Notes under the pieces: model-generated
Seen by the model: only the letters and a program-made list of their open reading frames with translations
Told to the model about the DNA's origin: nothing
Databases searched by the model: none
In this document: piece after piece, positions 23,059-34,841 of the stretch
How positions within the stretch are numbered: position 1 is the stretch's first letter
Layout of the letters: the number at the start of each line of letters is the position of its first letter
Assembly: GCA_021773645.1 (NCBI GenBank)
Contig: JAJFJU010000012.1
Location: forward strand, 186,001 to 250,000
DNA from: Gammaproteobacteria bacterium
Lineage (GTDB): Bacteria > Pseudomonadota > Gammaproteobacteria > HK1
DNA: 64,000 nucleotides
Direction of reading: 5' to 3'
Translations under genes and position numbers: made by a program

Positions 23059-23834
23059 TGGACCTGCTGCAACAACTGGGCCAGGTCGGTTTGCAGGCCT
23101 TTCAGCGTTTGGGACGGGGTAGCCTGTTCTTCTTTCAGGTCCTGCTGGGTTTTCCAGATCTGATTCGACGCTTTCATCTGGTAGTGGTGCAGCTGTGGTC
23201 GGTGGGGGTGCGCTCGCTGCTACTTATCGTGGTGGCTGGCACCTTTGTGGGCATGGTACTGAGCCTGCAGGGTTATAACACCTTGGTGGATTTTGGGGCC
23301 GAGGAATCTCTTGGGGTGTTGGTTGCGCTGTCGCTGGTGCGTGAGCTGGGGCCGGTGGTGTCAGCGCTGTTATTTGCCGGTCGGGCGGGTTCTGCGTTGA
23401 CTGCGGAAATTGGCTTGATGAAGGCCACTGAGCAATTGGCGGGTATGGAGATGATGGCGGTGGACCCGTTGCGCCGCATCGTTGCACCGCGTTTGTTGGG
23501 CGGTATTTTGGCTATGCCTCTGTTGGCTGCGCTATTTAGTGCGTTAGGGGTGATTGGCGGTTATTTCGTAGGCGTTGGTCTGTTGGGAGTGGATGACGGT
23601 GCCTTCTGGTCACAGATGCAGACTAAGGTAGATTTGAACGATGACATTCTTAATGGTGTCATTAAGAGCGTGGTATTTGGCGTTGCGGTGACCTGGATCG
23701 CGGTGTTCGAGGGTTACGATGCGGTGCCTACCTCAGAGGGGGTCAGCCGGGCTACGACCCGTACCGTGGTGCATTCATCCCTGGCGGTGCTCTGTCTGGA
23801 TTTTGTGCTGACCGCGCTCATGTTTAACGGCTAA
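23055..23834 (+). CDS. mlaE: Phospholipid ABC transporter permease MlaE
   Basis: Integral permease of the Mla transporter, 259 aa, with the MlaE/DUF140 domain and about five membrane helices. The family stretch [26 protein letters not shown] is visible near residue 95. Its start overlaps the mlaF stop by 4 nt and mlaD follows 13 nt later. Confidence 0.95.
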   Translation: MMDLLQQLGQVGLQAFQRLGRGSLFFFQVLLGFPDLIRRFHLVVVQLWSVGVRSLLLIVVAGTFVGMVLSLQGYNTLVDFGAEESLGVLVALSLVRELGPVVSALLFAGRAGSALTAEIGLMKATEQLAGMEMMAVDPLRRIVAPRLLGGILAMPLLAALFSALGVIGGYFVGVGLLGVDDGAFWSQMQTKVDLNDDILNGVIKSVVFGVAVTWIAVFEGYDAVPTSEGVSRATTRTVVHSSLAVLCLDFVLTALMFNG

Positions 23835-23847
23835 GAGGAAAACACAG

Positions 23848-24318
23848 ATGCACAACAGAACCCTGGAAATCGGTGTCGGCGTGTTTGTCGCCCTGGGTCT
23901 GGCCGCGTTACTCATGCTGGCCATGAAGGTAAGCAACCTTGGTGCCTTGTCAGGTGACGGTGGCTATGAACTGAGCGCCCGTTTCGACAATATTGGCGGA
24001 CTTAAGGTGCGTTCTCCGGTCACCATGGCGGGTGTGCGCATCGGGCGGGTGCTGGATATTAGTTTTGATAATGAAACCTACGAAGCAGTAGCTCGATTTG
24101 CCATTGAGCCGCAATATAATCGCCTACCCAAAGATACCTCTGCGAGCATTTTCACTGCAGGGCTTTTAGGTGAGCAGTATTTGGGGCTGGAGCCGGGTGG
24201 AGAGGAGGATTTTCTGCAGGCGGGTGATGAGATCCGTATGACCCAGTCGGCGGTGGTGCTGGAGCAGATTATTGGCCAGTTCCTGTATAGCAAGGCGTCC
24301 GAGGGTGAGGATAAATAA
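23848..24318 (+). CDS. mlaD: Phospholipid-binding MCE protein MlaD
   Basis: Inner-membrane-anchored periplasmic lipid-binding subunit; six copies form a ring on MlaFE. The 156-aa protein has an N-terminal membrane anchor (about 8-27) and an MCE domain (about 38-118, with GLKVRSPVTMAGVRIGRV). It ends shortly after the MCE domain, as is normal for MlaD. Confidence 0.95.
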   Translation: MHNRTLEIGVGVFVALGLAALLMLAMKVSNLGALSGDGGYELSARFDNIGGLKVRSPVTMAGVRIGRVLDISFDNETYEAVARFAIEPQYNRLPKDTSASIFTAGLLGEQYLGLEPGGEEDFLQAGDEIRMTQSAVVLEQIIGQFLYSKASEGEDK

Positions 24319-24400
24319 GGTTTATTGGACGCTGGTTGAACATGCCGCAAATATACGAGTCCTAGCCAGGGATGTGCTTGACTAAAGAAGGAGGCTACAT

Positions 24401-25009
24401 ATGTACCGAATGAAAAGTTTTCTGCTGGGTCTGGTGGTCCTGTGTTGGAGCGCTACGCTGACGGCAATGCCTGCGCACCCGGCGGAGCAGGTGGTGCGTG
24501 ATACCACCAAGCGGGTACTGACGGCGCTGGATGATGAGGCTCTGGGTATCCGTAAGGATCTACCGAAGCTCTACGCGCTGGTTAATGAGACAGTTTTGAC
24601 CCATTTCGATTTCCAGCGGATGTCGCGGCGGGTGCTGGGGAAACATTGGCGCAAGGCGAATGCTGATCAACGCGAGCGCTTTGCCAAGGAATTCCAGGTC
24701 CTCTTGGTGCGCACTTACGCGACCGCGCTATTGGAATATTCTGAGCAGAAGATTGCCTATTTGCCGGTTCGCAAGGGTTCCCGTGCTAGCGAGACGGTGA
24801 TTCGTACCGAGGTGCGGCCCCCTGGGGGCATGCCAATTCCCATCAGTTATGCCATGTATGACAGTGGTGGTGAATGGAAGGTCTACGATGTTTCCATCGA
24901 TGGTGTCAGCCTGGTGATTAACTATCGTTCTTCTTTCAATTCACAGATTCGACGCCAGGGTCTGGACGGCTTGATCGGTAAGTTGGCCCAGCGCAACAAG
25001 GCGCAGTAA
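24401..25009 (+). CDS. mlaC: Periplasmic phospholipid shuttle MlaC
   Basis: Carries phospholipid between the outer-membrane Mla complex and MlaFEDB. The 202-aa protein has a signal peptide (about 1-22, hydrophobic FLLGLVVLCWSATLTAMPA) and the MlaC/Ttg2D fold (RRVLGKHWRKANADQRERF, WKVYDVSIDGVSLV). A strong AAGGAGG lies 7-8 nt before ATG 24401. Complete. Confidence 0.94.
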   Translation: MYRMKSFLLGLVVLCWSATLTAMPAHPAEQVVRDTTKRVLTALDDEALGIRKDLPKLYALVNETVLTHFDFQRMSRRVLGKHWRKANADQRERFAKEFQVLLVRTYATALLEYSEQKIAYLPVRKGSRASETVIRTEVRPPGGMPIPISYAMYDSGGEWKVYDVSIDGVSLVINYRSSFNSQIRRQGLDGLIGKLAQRNKAQ

Positions 25010-25011
25010 AA

Positions 25012-25317
25012 ATGACTGAAGGGAGTATCCAGGCGGTGGGGGAGCATCAGTTTGCACTGAGTGGTTCGCTGTCTTTTGCCTCGGTGCGTAGTCTTTGGCT
25101 ACGAGGGCAGATGCTGTTTGATGAGGGCGAGACGATTAGTCTGGACCTCAAAGAAGTCACCCATACCGATAGCGCTGGTTTGGCATTGTTGGTTGAGTGG
25201 GTGTGCGTGTTGCAGCGGGCTAAAGGCCGCCTGCAGCTGCATAATGTACCGCAACAATTAAGCGTGATTGCCCGTACCAGCCGGATGGATGAGTTGCTCC
25301 AGCTAGACGGGTCTTAG
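25012..25317 (+). CDS. mlaB: STAS-domain subunit MlaB
   Basis: Small cytoplasmic regulator that stabilises the MlaF dimer. A 101-aa STAS domain with VTHTDSAGLALLVEW around the conserved Ser. It starts 2 nt after mlaC, keeping the order mlaFEDCB. Confidence 0.93.
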   Translation: MTEGSIQAVGEHQFALSGSLSFASVRSLWLRGQMLFDEGETISLDLKEVTHTDSAGLALLVEWVCVLQRAKGRLQLHNVPQQLSVIARTSRMDELLQLDGS

Positions 25318-25329
25318 AGAGGACAAAAA

Positions 25330-25566
25330 GTGGAACCGGAAGTATTAAAAACCCTGATTGAAGAGAGCATGCCGGGTAGCGAGGCACGGGTGCGTGGTGA
25401 TGGGCGGCACTTTGAGGTGCTGGTGATTAGCGCGGACTTTGCTGGCAAAGGTACCTTGCAACGTCACCGCAGTGTCTATGCAGCCCTGGGAGACAGTTTT
25501 CAGACTGATGCCGTGCATGCGGTGTCGCTGAAAACCTGTACGCCAGATGAAGCCCCCGGGGGTTAA
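25330..25566 (+). CDS. ibaG: BolA-family protein IbaG
   Basis: A 78-aa BolA-like protein; family members bind glutaredoxins and Fe-S clusters. It has the BolA core (GDGRHFEVLVISADFAGKGTLQRHRSVYAAL). GTG 25330 is preceded by AGAGGA. Its place between mlaB and murA is the standard one for ibaG (yrbA) and separates it from stand-alone bolA. Confidence 0.92.
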   Translation: MEPEVLKTLIEESMPGSEARVRGDGRHFEVLVISADFAGKGTLQRHRSVYAALGDSFQTDAVHAVSLKTCTPDEAPGG

Positions 25567-26832
<1,266 letters not shown>

Positions 26833-26844
26833 GAGGGTAGTTGA

Positions 26845-27489
26845 TTGAACACTGCAGATGGCATCACGATTGCCTTGTCCAAGGGGCGCATTTATCGAAA
26901 GACTTTGCCTTTGCTGGCGGAGGCTGGCATTGAGCCGCTGGATGATCCGGATACCAGCCGCAAGCTGATACTCCGAACCAATCAAGACAATGTCCGCTTG
27001 CTGGTTATCCGGGCCACTGACGTGCCCACTTTTGTGGAGCATGGCGCAGCGGATCTCGGGGTGGCGGGTAAGGATGTGCTGCTTGAGCATGAGGGTGCGG
27101 CCTTATACGAACCTCTGGATCTTGAGATCGCGCGCTGCAGCTTAATGGTTGCCGGCCGGGTGGGAGAGCCTGAGCCACGGGGCCGGATGCGCATTGCCAC
27201 CAAGTTCGTGCACACTGCTCGCCGTTTTTTCGCCCAGAAGTCCCAACAGGTGGAGATCATCAAGCTCTATGGTGCGATGGAATTGGCACCATTGGTGGGC
27301 CTTGCGGATCGCATTGTCGATTTGGTGGAAAGCGGCGACACCCTGCGTGCCAATGGCATGGCTCCGTTGGAGCACATCACCGATATCAGCTCACGGTTGG
27401 TGGTCAACCGGGCGGCCATGAAGATGAAACATGCACCGGTATCTAAGTTGATTGAACAGTTAACCGCGGCAGTCGCCGCCCGCCGCTAG
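26845..27489 (+). CDS. hisG: ATP phosphoribosyltransferase, short form
   Basis: First step of histidine synthesis: ATP plus PRPP to phosphoribosyl-ATP. At 214 aa it is the short (HisG-S) type lacking the C-terminal regulatory domain, which works only with HisZ. No hisZ is in the window. TTG 26845 is the only in-frame start with family fit ([18 protein letters not shown] follows). It is 12 nt from murA. Confidence 0.94.
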   Translation: MNTADGITIALSKGRIYRKTLPLLAEAGIEPLDDPDTSRKLILRTNQDNVRLLVIRATDVPTFVEHGAADLGVAGKDVLLEHEGAALYEPLDLEIARCSLMVAGRVGEPEPRGRMRIATKFVHTARRFFAQKSQQVEIIKLYGAMELAPLVGLADRIVDLVESGDTLRANGMAPLEHITDISSRLVVNRAAMKMKHAPVSKLIEQLTAAVAARR

Positions 27490-27521
27490 AAAAATCCTCA
27501 TGCGGCACCATTCCACTCTCA

Positions 27522-27677
27522 GGCATCCATGCCATCGTGGTATAAGTGCGTCCATGCACAAAACTGCGTTAAAAACCGGCTCAAAATGCTCACTTACTAA
27601 ATGTGGGGTCGCTCGCGCACATCCATGTGCTTCGCGACCTAAGGCCATCCATGGCCAAAGCTTTTTCGCCAGTTTTT
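27522..27677. repeat. Cluster of palindromes with an ATCCAT core
   Basis: Four hairpins share a CC centre flanked by AT but differ in their outer arms with compensating changes: GGCAT-CC-ATGCC (27522-27533), GTGCGT-CC-ATGCAC (27546-27559, one G-U), GGTCGC..GCACAT-CC-ATGTGC..GCGACC (27607-27639) and GGCCAT-CC-ATGGCC (27643-27656). The last two are enclosed by AAAAACCGGC (27571-27580) and GCCAGTTTTT (27668-27677). It fills most of the 246-nt gap between hisG and hisD. A 73-codon frame here is not a gene. Confidence 0.75.
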
Positions 27678-27735
27678 GCCTTGTCTGGCACTCGCCTGAG
27701 ACCTTTTCTTTTATCTATTAGGCCACTCTGAATAA

Positions 27736-29070
27736 ATGGCAGTTTCAGCAAAATTCTCTCTGCGTAGGCTCGATAGCCAGGCTGCTCACTTTGTGCGGGA
27801 GTTTGAGGCCTTGTTGGCTTGGGATCTGCCAGCTGACGATAGTCTGGAGCAGACGGTGCGGGCTATCATCAATGAGGTGCGGCGGCGTGGTGATGCCGCT
27901 TTGGTGGAGTACACCAACCACTTTGATGGACGCAAGCTGCGTTCGGCAGCAGAATTGGTGTTGCCCAAGGCGCGTCTGAAAGAGGCACTGGCAGTTATCA
28001 GCAGTACCGAACGGGATGCCCTTACCGAGGCTGCCGTGCGTATCCGCGCCTTCCACGAACATCAGAAACAGGCCTCCTGGTCTTACACCGAATCCGACGG
28101 CACCGTGCTTGGCCAGCAGATTACCCCGCTTGATCGGGTCGGTGTCTACGTGCCAGGCGGCAAGGCCGCTTATCCCTCTTCAGTACTCATGGGTGCGATT
28201 CCGGCCCAGGTCGCGGGGGTCGATGAGATCATTATGGTGATGCCTACCCCAGGGGGTGAGGCCAATGATTTGGCCCTGGCGGCGGCCTGTATCGCTGGCG
28301 TCGACCAGGTTTATACCGTGGGTGGTGCTCAGGCCGTAGCGGCCCTGGCCTACGGAACAAAAACCATTCCACGGGTGGATAAGGTAGTGGGTCCGGGAAA
28401 TCGCTTTGTAGCGACTGCCAAACGTTTGGTCTTCGGAGCCGTGGGCATCGATATGGTCGCTGGTCCCTCAGAGATTCTGATTCTTGCGGACGGCAGTGTG
28501 CCACCAGACTGGATTGCCATCGATCTCTTTTCCCAAGCGGAACATGACGAGGCTGCGCGTGCGATCCTGATTTCTTCCGATGCAGACTATCTCAATCAGG
28601 TGGAGGCTGAAATACAGCGCCTGCTGCCGGGCATGGAGCGTGCCGCCATTATCCGCGCCTCACTGGCGGCTAACGGAGCTTTGGTACACGTGCGCGACTT
28701 GGAAGAAGGTTTGGAGTTAGTCAATCGCATGGCCCCGGAACATCTGGAGCTGGCGCTTGAAAATGCCGAATCTCTGGCCCCACGGGTGCGTAATGCGGGA
28801 GCGATCTTTATCGGTCGCCATACTGCGGAGGTGTTAGGGGATTACTGCGCAGGGCCTAATCACGTCTTGCCCACTGCATCTACTGCGCGTTTTTCCTCGC
28901 CCCTCGGAGTCTATGATTTTCAGAAGCGGACTAGCCTGATTCAATGTTCACCACAGGGTGCGGATCGCCTCGGTCGGGTGGCGGTTACACTGGCACGTGG
29001 CGAGGGCCTGAGTGCCCACGCTCGTTCTGCCGAACTACGCCTAAGTGCTGACGCGGAAGAGCCGTCTTGA
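27736..29070 (+). CDS. hisD: Histidinol dehydrogenase
   Basis: Zinc enzyme for the last two steps of histidine synthesis, oxidising histidinol to histidine with NAD. The 444-aa protein has [41 protein letters not shown] and the zinc/catalytic region SQAEHDE and MAPEHLEL. The next gene overlaps by 4 nt. Confidence 0.96.
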   Translation: MAVSAKFSLRRLDSQAAHFVREFEALLAWDLPADDSLEQTVRAIINEVRRRGDAALVEYTNHFDGRKLRSAAELVLPKARLKEALAVISSTERDALTEAAVRIRAFHEHQKQASWSYTESDGTVLGQQITPLDRVGVYVPGGKAAYPSSVLMGAIPAQVAGVDEIIMVMPTPGGEANDLALAAACIAGVDQVYTVGGAQAVAALAYGTKTIPRVDKVVGPGNRFVATAKRLVFGAVGIDMVAGPSEILILADGSVPPDWIAIDLFSQAEHDEAARAILISSDADYLNQVEAEIQRLLPGMERAAIIRASLAANGALVHVRDLEEGLELVNRMAPEHLELALENAESLAPRVRNAGAIFIGRHTAEVLGDYCAGPNHVLPTASTARFSSPLGVYDFQKRTSLIQCSPQGADRLGRVAVTLARGEGLSAHARSAELRLSADAEEPS

Positions 29071-30155
29071 ACGAACAAACCGGCCAATTAGTACAGCAGT
29101 GGATTCGTCCTGAGCTGCGCGAGCTTTCTGCCTACCACGTGCCTCCGGCCACCGGGCTTATTAAGCTTGATGCCATGGAAAACCCCTATGTATTGCCCGA
29201 GGAACTGACCAGCGAGTGGCTCGATTGCCTGCGGGAGGTGGAGCTCAATCGTTATCCGGATCCTTCTTGCGGCGCGCTGAAGGAACGCCTGCGCAAGGTG
29301 ATGGCCATTCCAGAAGGCATGGAGCTATTGTTGGGTAACGGTTCCGATGAACTGATCCTGCTCATCGCCCTGGCGCTGCAGGGTGAGGACCGGCTGCTGT
29401 TGGCGCCGGAACCCTCCTTCGTGATGTACCGCATGATCGCCCTAGCCGCGGGGCTGCGTTACCACGGTGTGCTGCTGCGGTCGGATGACTTTTCACTCGA
29501 CCTCAAAGCCATGCTGGCTGCCTGTGAGCAACACCAGCCGGCGGTTATTTTCATCGCTTATCCCAATAATCCCACCGCCAATTTATATCCTGAGGAAGAC
29601 CTGAGGCGACTCATCGAGGCTGCTCCCGGGCTGGTGGTAATTGACGAGGCCTATGCTCCCTTTGCTGAGGCTAGCTTTCTACCCCTGCTTGCCGAATATC
29701 CTAATCTGTTGGTGATGCGCACGGTATCTAAGCTGGGTTTGGCAGGGTTGCGCCTTGGTCTGCTGGCGGGTGACCCGGCGTGGATAGCGGAGTTGGAAAA
29801 ACTGCGTTTGCCCTACAACATCAACGTATTAACCCAGGCCAGTGCCCAATTCCTACTGGGCCATTATGAAATCCTGGAGGGGCAGACCGCCCGTATTCGC
29901 CGCGACCGGGAGGTACTGTTCACCCAACTGGCCGAAATGGATGGCATTCATGTCTGGCCAAGTCGTGCCAACTTCCTGCTATTCCGGGTGCCAGCGGGTC
30001 GCGCCGCCACCATCCACACCGGCCTGCAGGATGCTGGTGTACTGATCAAAAAACTCCACGGCAGCCACCCGGCGCTAGCTGATTGCTTGCGGGTAACCGT
30101 CGGCACTCCTGAGGAAAACCATTGTTTCATCGAGGCCCTGCAGCCGCTCCTCTAA
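29067..30155 (+). CDS. hisC: Histidinol-phosphate aminotransferase
   Basis: PLP enzyme converting imidazole-acetol phosphate to histidinol phosphate. The 362-aa fold-type I aminotransferase has GNGSDELI, the substrate-side [18 protein letters not shown] and the PLP lysine in [14 protein letters not shown] 29067 overlaps the hisD stop (TTGA). Last gene of the murA-hisGDC group. Confidence 0.95.
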   Translation: MNEQTGQLVQQWIRPELRELSAYHVPPATGLIKLDAMENPYVLPEELTSEWLDCLREVELNRYPDPSCGALKERLRKVMAIPEGMELLLGNGSDELILLIALALQGEDRLLLAPEPSFVMYRMIALAAGLRYHGVLLRSDDFSLDLKAMLAACEQHQPAVIFIAYPNNPTANLYPEEDLRRLIEAAPGLVVIDEAYAPFAEASFLPLLAEYPNLLVMRTVSKLGLAGLRLGLLAGDPAWIAELEKLRLPYNINVLTQASAQFLLGHYEILEGQTARIRRDREVLFTQLAEMDGIHVWPSRANFLLFRVPAGRAATIHTGLQDAGVLIKKLHGSHPALADCLRVTVGTPEENHCFIEALQPLL

Positions 30156-30234
30156 GTCTCTCCACCAGGCATGACGGGTGGTGTAGGGTGACCCGTGGCC
30201 GCCAACTCTCACAGTCTTGCCACACGCACAAAGG

Positions 30235-30247
30235 CGGGCACGGCCCG
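30235..30247. terminator. Possible terminator hairpin between convergent hisC and the protease gene
   Basis: CGGGC-ACG-GCCCG (30235-30247), with an alternative wider pair GGCGGG/CCCGCC (30233-30258). There is no clear U-run, so the call is weak. The 94-nt gap otherwise holds nothing recognisable. Confidence 0.3.
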
Positions 30248-30249
30248 TC

Positions 30250-31410
<1,161 letters not shown>

Positions 31411-31468
31411 GGCTGAATCTGCCGCAAGCTTCGATGCTCGCATGGTACTGAAATCAGGAGGTCGCCGC

Positions 31469-32227
31469 ATGGTGTCTTTGAGTGAAATCGTTGCCTATCT
31501 CGATAGCCATCTGGAGGTGGAGAAATTCAGTGACTACTGCCCCAACGGCTTGCAGATAGAGGGGCGTGGCCAGATTCGGCGCATCGTTAGCGGGGTGACT
31601 GCCTGTTACCCCTTGCTGGAACGGGCCCTGGAACTTGAGGCCGACGCGATTCTGGTGCATCACGGCTATTTCTGGAAGGGCGCATCGCCGTGCCTCACTG
31701 GGTTGCATCGGCAGCGCGTGGCAACTCTGCTGGCAGCAGATATCAGCCTGCTTACTTACCATCTGCCCTTGGATGCTCATCCCGTGTTGGGCAATAACGC
31801 TCAATTGGCCGCCCGACTTGGATTAACCACCGTTGGACATTTTGAGCAGGGCCCCCTTGCAGGCATTGCTTGCCACGGCACGCTGGACACCCCCCTGGAT
31901 GCTGCCGCGTTTGCTGATCGAATTGAGGAGAAGCTGGGGCGCGTCCCACTCCATATAGCTGGTGGCCCTGCCGCCATTAGCCGCGTGGGCTGGTGTACTG
32001 GTGCAGCGCAGGGGGGGATCGAGACCGCTGCCGCTCTGGGTTTGGATGCCTATATTAGTGGTGAGATTTCAGAGCCTACCGTGCATCTGGCGCGGGAGGC
32101 AGGGATTCACTACTTTGCTGCGGGGCATCATGCCACCGAGCGTTATGGCGTGCGCGCTCTGGGGGAGCATTTGGCAGAGCATTTTGAGCTGGAGCATATT
32201 GCCGTCGACATCGACAATCCCGTATAG
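31469..32227 (+). CDS. Nif3-like dinuclear metal-centre protein (YbgI family)
   Basis: A 252-aa member of the Nif3/YbgI family, often labelled GTP cyclohydrolase I type 2 homologue; its cellular role is unclear. Metal-site motifs are visible: ILVHHGYFWKG, TYHLPLDAHP and GHHATER. Start ATG 31469 is fixed by a strong AGGAGG at 31456-31461; earlier frames overlap the divergent protease. This position next to a DegS/AlgW protease is conserved in Pseudomonas-like genomes. Confidence 0.9.
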   Translation: MVSLSEIVAYLDSHLEVEKFSDYCPNGLQIEGRGQIRRIVSGVTACYPLLERALELEADAILVHHGYFWKGASPCLTGLHRQRVATLLAADISLLTYHLPLDAHPVLGNNAQLAARLGLTTVGHFEQGPLAGIACHGTLDTPLDAAAFADRIEEKLGRVPLHIAGGPAAISRVGWCTGAAQGGIETAAALGLDAYISGEISEPTVHLAREAGIHYFAAGHHATERYGVRALGEHLAEHFELEHIAVDIDNPV

Positions 32228-32282
32228 ATATATCCGGTAGTTTTCGCCCCCTTTGCTACACTTAATAGCAGAGGTGGACGCC

Positions 32283-32654
32283 ATGAAAATTCTACTCAAA
32301 ATTGCCGTCTCGCTGCCGTTTTTAGCCTTGCTCTTGGGCTGTGAACAGCCGGTTAGTTACAGTCGTGATGTGGTGCCGATTCTCCAGACGAACTGTGTAG
32401 ATTGTCATACAACTTCAGGGCAGGGCTTAGTGAAAAGCGGGCTGGATCTGGGTAGTTATGAAGGACTGCTGAAGGGCACTCGCTATGGCCCCGTAGTCAA
32501 GCCAGGAGACAGCTTTACCAGTGCCTTGGTGATGCTAATAGAACATCGGGTAGATCCCTCCCTGAAGATGCCCCATGGTCGTAAGAGTCGCATTGAGCAG
32601 GCAAAGATCGAGCGTTTAAAAAAGTGGATAGATCAAGGTGCCAAGAACAACTGA
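32283..32654 (+). CDS. Lipoprotein with a single c-type haem motif
   Basis: A 123-aa protein with a lipoprotein signal (lipobox LLLGC, Cys20) and one haem-binding motif CVDCH (38-42), followed by a distal PHGRKSR region whose Met in LKMPHG could serve as the axial ligand. It resembles the short cytochrome domains found in planctomycete-type (PSCyt1) proteins. It lies just upstream of petABC, so a role in electron transfer at the outer membrane or periplasm is plausible but not shown. Confidence 0.8.
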   Translation: MKILLKIAVSLPFLALLLGCEQPVSYSRDVVPILQTNCVDCHTTSGQGLVKSGLDLGSYEGLLKGTRYGPVVKPGDSFTSALVMLIEHRVDPSLKMPHGRKSRIEQAKIERLKKWIDQGAKNN

Positions 32655-32844
32655 AGGTTCAGTTTTAGGCCCCTTTGAACCCCCGCTCCAAGCTTGACCT
32701 GAAACCCCACTTATAGGAAGCTACCGCGCTTTGTGGGCCGTTCCCGCTTGCGTGGCTGGGATGGATAATTTTAAGACTTGTGTAGGCGGTCAACGGGCAT
32801 GCTTGCGCACGGTTTCAGACATATCTCCGGGAGTTTCCCCCCCA

Positions 32845-33441
32845 ATGAGTGAAAAGGAAGTGGATCTGCGGCGACGCCGGTTTCTCACCTCCTCGGTATC
32901 GGTAGTCGGTGGCGTAGGTGCGGCTTTTGTGGCCGTTCCTTTTGTTGCTTCCTGGCAGCCGAGCGAGCGAGCCAAGGCCATCGGTGCGCCGGTAGAGGTA
33001 GAGTTCGGCAAGCTGGAAAAGGGGCAGATGCTCCGGGTTAAATGGCGCGGCAAACCGGTATGGGTTTTGCGTCGTGGTGCGGAAACATTGAGTGCCCTTG
33101 AGAAGCAGGCCGACCTGTTGCGTGACCCGGGTTCTGATGTGGTTGCCCAGCAACCGGGATATGCACAGAACGCGCATCGTTCCATTAAGCCTGAGATATT
33201 GGTGCTGGTGGGTATCTGTACTCATTTGGGTTGCTCCCCCCAATACATCAAGTCGAACGATCCCCATGCTCTGGGTGATGACTGGCCAGGTGGTTTCTTT
33301 TGCCCCTGCCATGGTTCCAAGTTCGATCTCGCGGGCCGCGTTTATAAGAGCGTGCCGGCACCGAGCAACCTAGTGGTGCCACCGCATAGTTTCCTCAGCG
33401 ATACCCGTATCGTGATCGGCGTAGACCAAGGGGCCGCCTGA
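32845..33441 (+). CDS. petA: Ubiquinol-cytochrome c reductase iron-sulfur (Rieske) subunit
   Basis: Rieske subunit of the bc1 complex. A 198-aa protein with an N-terminal twin-arginine-like RRRRFL plus membrane anchor (about 10-32) and the [2Fe-2S] motifs CTHLGC and CPCHGS. Start ATG 32845 (GGGAG about 11 nt upstream) is chosen; the open frame extends to 32731 but that part has no family character. The 190-nt gap before it shows no clear promoter. Confidence 0.95.
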   Translation: MSEKEVDLRRRRFLTSSVSVVGGVGAAFVAVPFVASWQPSERAKAIGAPVEVEFGKLEKGQMLRVKWRGKPVWVLRRGAETLSALEKQADLLRDPGSDVVAQQPGYAQNAHRSIKPEILVLVGICTHLGCSPQYIKSNDPHALGDDWPGGFFCPCHGSKFDLAGRVYKSVPAPSNLVVPPHSFLSDTRIVIGVDQGAA

Positions 33442-34841
33442 TGAATAAACTTCTCACCTGTCTACTCGGCTGGGTCGATGATCGTTTTCCGCTGACCAAG
33501 CTGTGGAATGAGCATCTGGCCAAGTATTACGCGCCAAAAAATTTCAATTTCTGGTACTTCTTCGGTTCCCTGGCGCTGCTGGTACTGGTGATGCAGTTGC
33601 TCACCGGTATCTGGCTCACCATGCATTACAAGCCGGACGCAGAGCGTGCCTTCGCTTCGGTGGAATACATCATGCGCGATGTGGACTGGGGGTGGCTGAT
33701 TCGCTATCTGCATTCCACCGGTGCTTCGGCCTTTTTTGTAGTGGTTTATCTGCACATGTTCCGGGGGCTGGTCTACGGCTCTTTCAAGCAGCCACGGGAG
33801 TTGATCTGGCTGTTTGGCATGGCCATCTACATGTTGCTGATGGCTGAGGCCTTCATGGGCTATCTATTACCCTGGGGACAGATGTCCTTCTGGGGGGCTC
33901 AGGTCATCATCTCACTGTTTGGTGCCCTGCCTTTCGGTATCGGGGAGGCCCTGTCGCTGTGGATTCGTGGCGATTACGTGGTTTCCGATGCCACTCTTAA
34001 CCGCTTTTTCTCACTCCATGTGATTGCCTTGCCGCTGGTGCTGGTGGGGCTGGTGGCGGCCCATGTGATGGCGCTGCACGAGGTGGGTTCCAACAACCCG
34101 GACGGGGTGGAAATCAAGAAGGTGAAGGGCTCCGACGGTATTCCAAAGGACGGCATCCCCTTCCATCCCTATTACACCGTAAAGGACATTATGGGGGTCA
34201 TTGCCTTCCTATTCTTCTTTGCCTTCGTGGTGTTTTTTGTGCCGGAGATGGGCGGCTGGTTCCTGGAGCACGCTAACTTCGTTCCGGCGAATCCGCTGAA
34301 GACCCCGGAGCACATCGCGCCAGTGTGGTATTTCACTCCCTTCTACGCGATTTTGCGGGCCATCCCGGACAAGCTGATCGGGGTTATGGCCATGGGTGGC
34401 TCCATTGGCTGCCTGTTTCTGCTGCCGTGGATTGACCGTCATCCGGTGAAATCCATCCGCTTCAGGAGCCCGCTGTTTTTCTGGCTTATCACGGTGTTTA
34501 TCCTGAGCTTCGTTATCCTGGGTTACTTGGGTACTCAGCCGGCCACGATGGTCTTCACCGAGACGGGCTTCCGCTTGGCGGAGCTGTATTTCACCTTCTT
34601 CCTGATTTTGGCTATCTACAGTAGTGAAAGTCGTGGGGCAGGGGCCTACATCAGCTGGTTTGTGGTGTTGGTGGGCGCACTCTTGGTCATCGACTTTTTG
34701 CGCTTTGACCCGGTTAAGAGTTCGTTGATTATGGGCAGTGCCCTGTTACCGCTGGCCTACCTAGCCGTCTTCCTGTTGGGGCCGGCGTTTACCCGTCTCA
34801 ATGAGTCCCGGCCGGTGCCGGAAAGGGTGGTGTGGAAATGA
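33441..34841 (+). CDS. petB: Cytochrome b of the bc1 complex, C-terminally extended
   Basis: Quinol-oxidising subunit holding two b haems. It has the eight standard helices, paired haem histidines in helices B and D (YLHSTGASAF, FFSLHVIALP) and the Qo-site motif PEWYF replaced by PVWYF. At 466 aa it is about 50-60 residues longer than typical proteobacterial cytochrome b: after helix H (ELYFTFFLILAIYSS, ending about residue 395) come two further hydrophobic segments (about 404-420 and 429-450) before the usual tail RPVPERV. It overlaps petA by 1 nt and petC by 4 nt. Confidence 0.95.
   Translation: MNKLLTCLLGWVDDRFPLTKLWNEHLAKYYAPKNFNFWYFFGSLALLVLVMQLLTGIWLTMHYKPDAERAFASVEYIMRDVDWGWLIRYLHSTGASAFFVVVYLHMFRGLVYGSFKQPRELIWLFGMAIYMLLMAEAFMGYLLPWGQMSFWGAQVIISLFGALPFGIGEALSLWIRGDYVVSDATLNRFFSLHVIALPLVLVGLVAAHVMALHEVGSNNPDGVEIKKVKGSDGIPKDGIPFHPYYTVKDIMGVIAFLFFFAFVVFFVPEMGGWFLEHANFVPANPLKTPEHIAPVWYFTPFYAILRAIPDKLIGVMAMGGSIGCLFLLPWIDRHPVKSIRFRSPLFFWLITVFILSFVILGYLGTQPATMVFTETGFRLAELYFTFFLILAIYSSESRGAGAYISWFVVLVGALLVIDFLRFDPVKSSLIMGSALLPLAYLAVFLLGPAFTRLNESRPVPERVVWK

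Noticed and set aside
27500-27721. 73-codon frame between hisG and hisD
   Set aside because: It is made entirely of the palindrome cluster and shows no ribosome-binding site.
32680-32730. Promoter for petABC (TTGACC ... TATAGG)
   Set aside because: The spacing between the hexamers is only about 12 nt, too short for a sigma-70 promoter.
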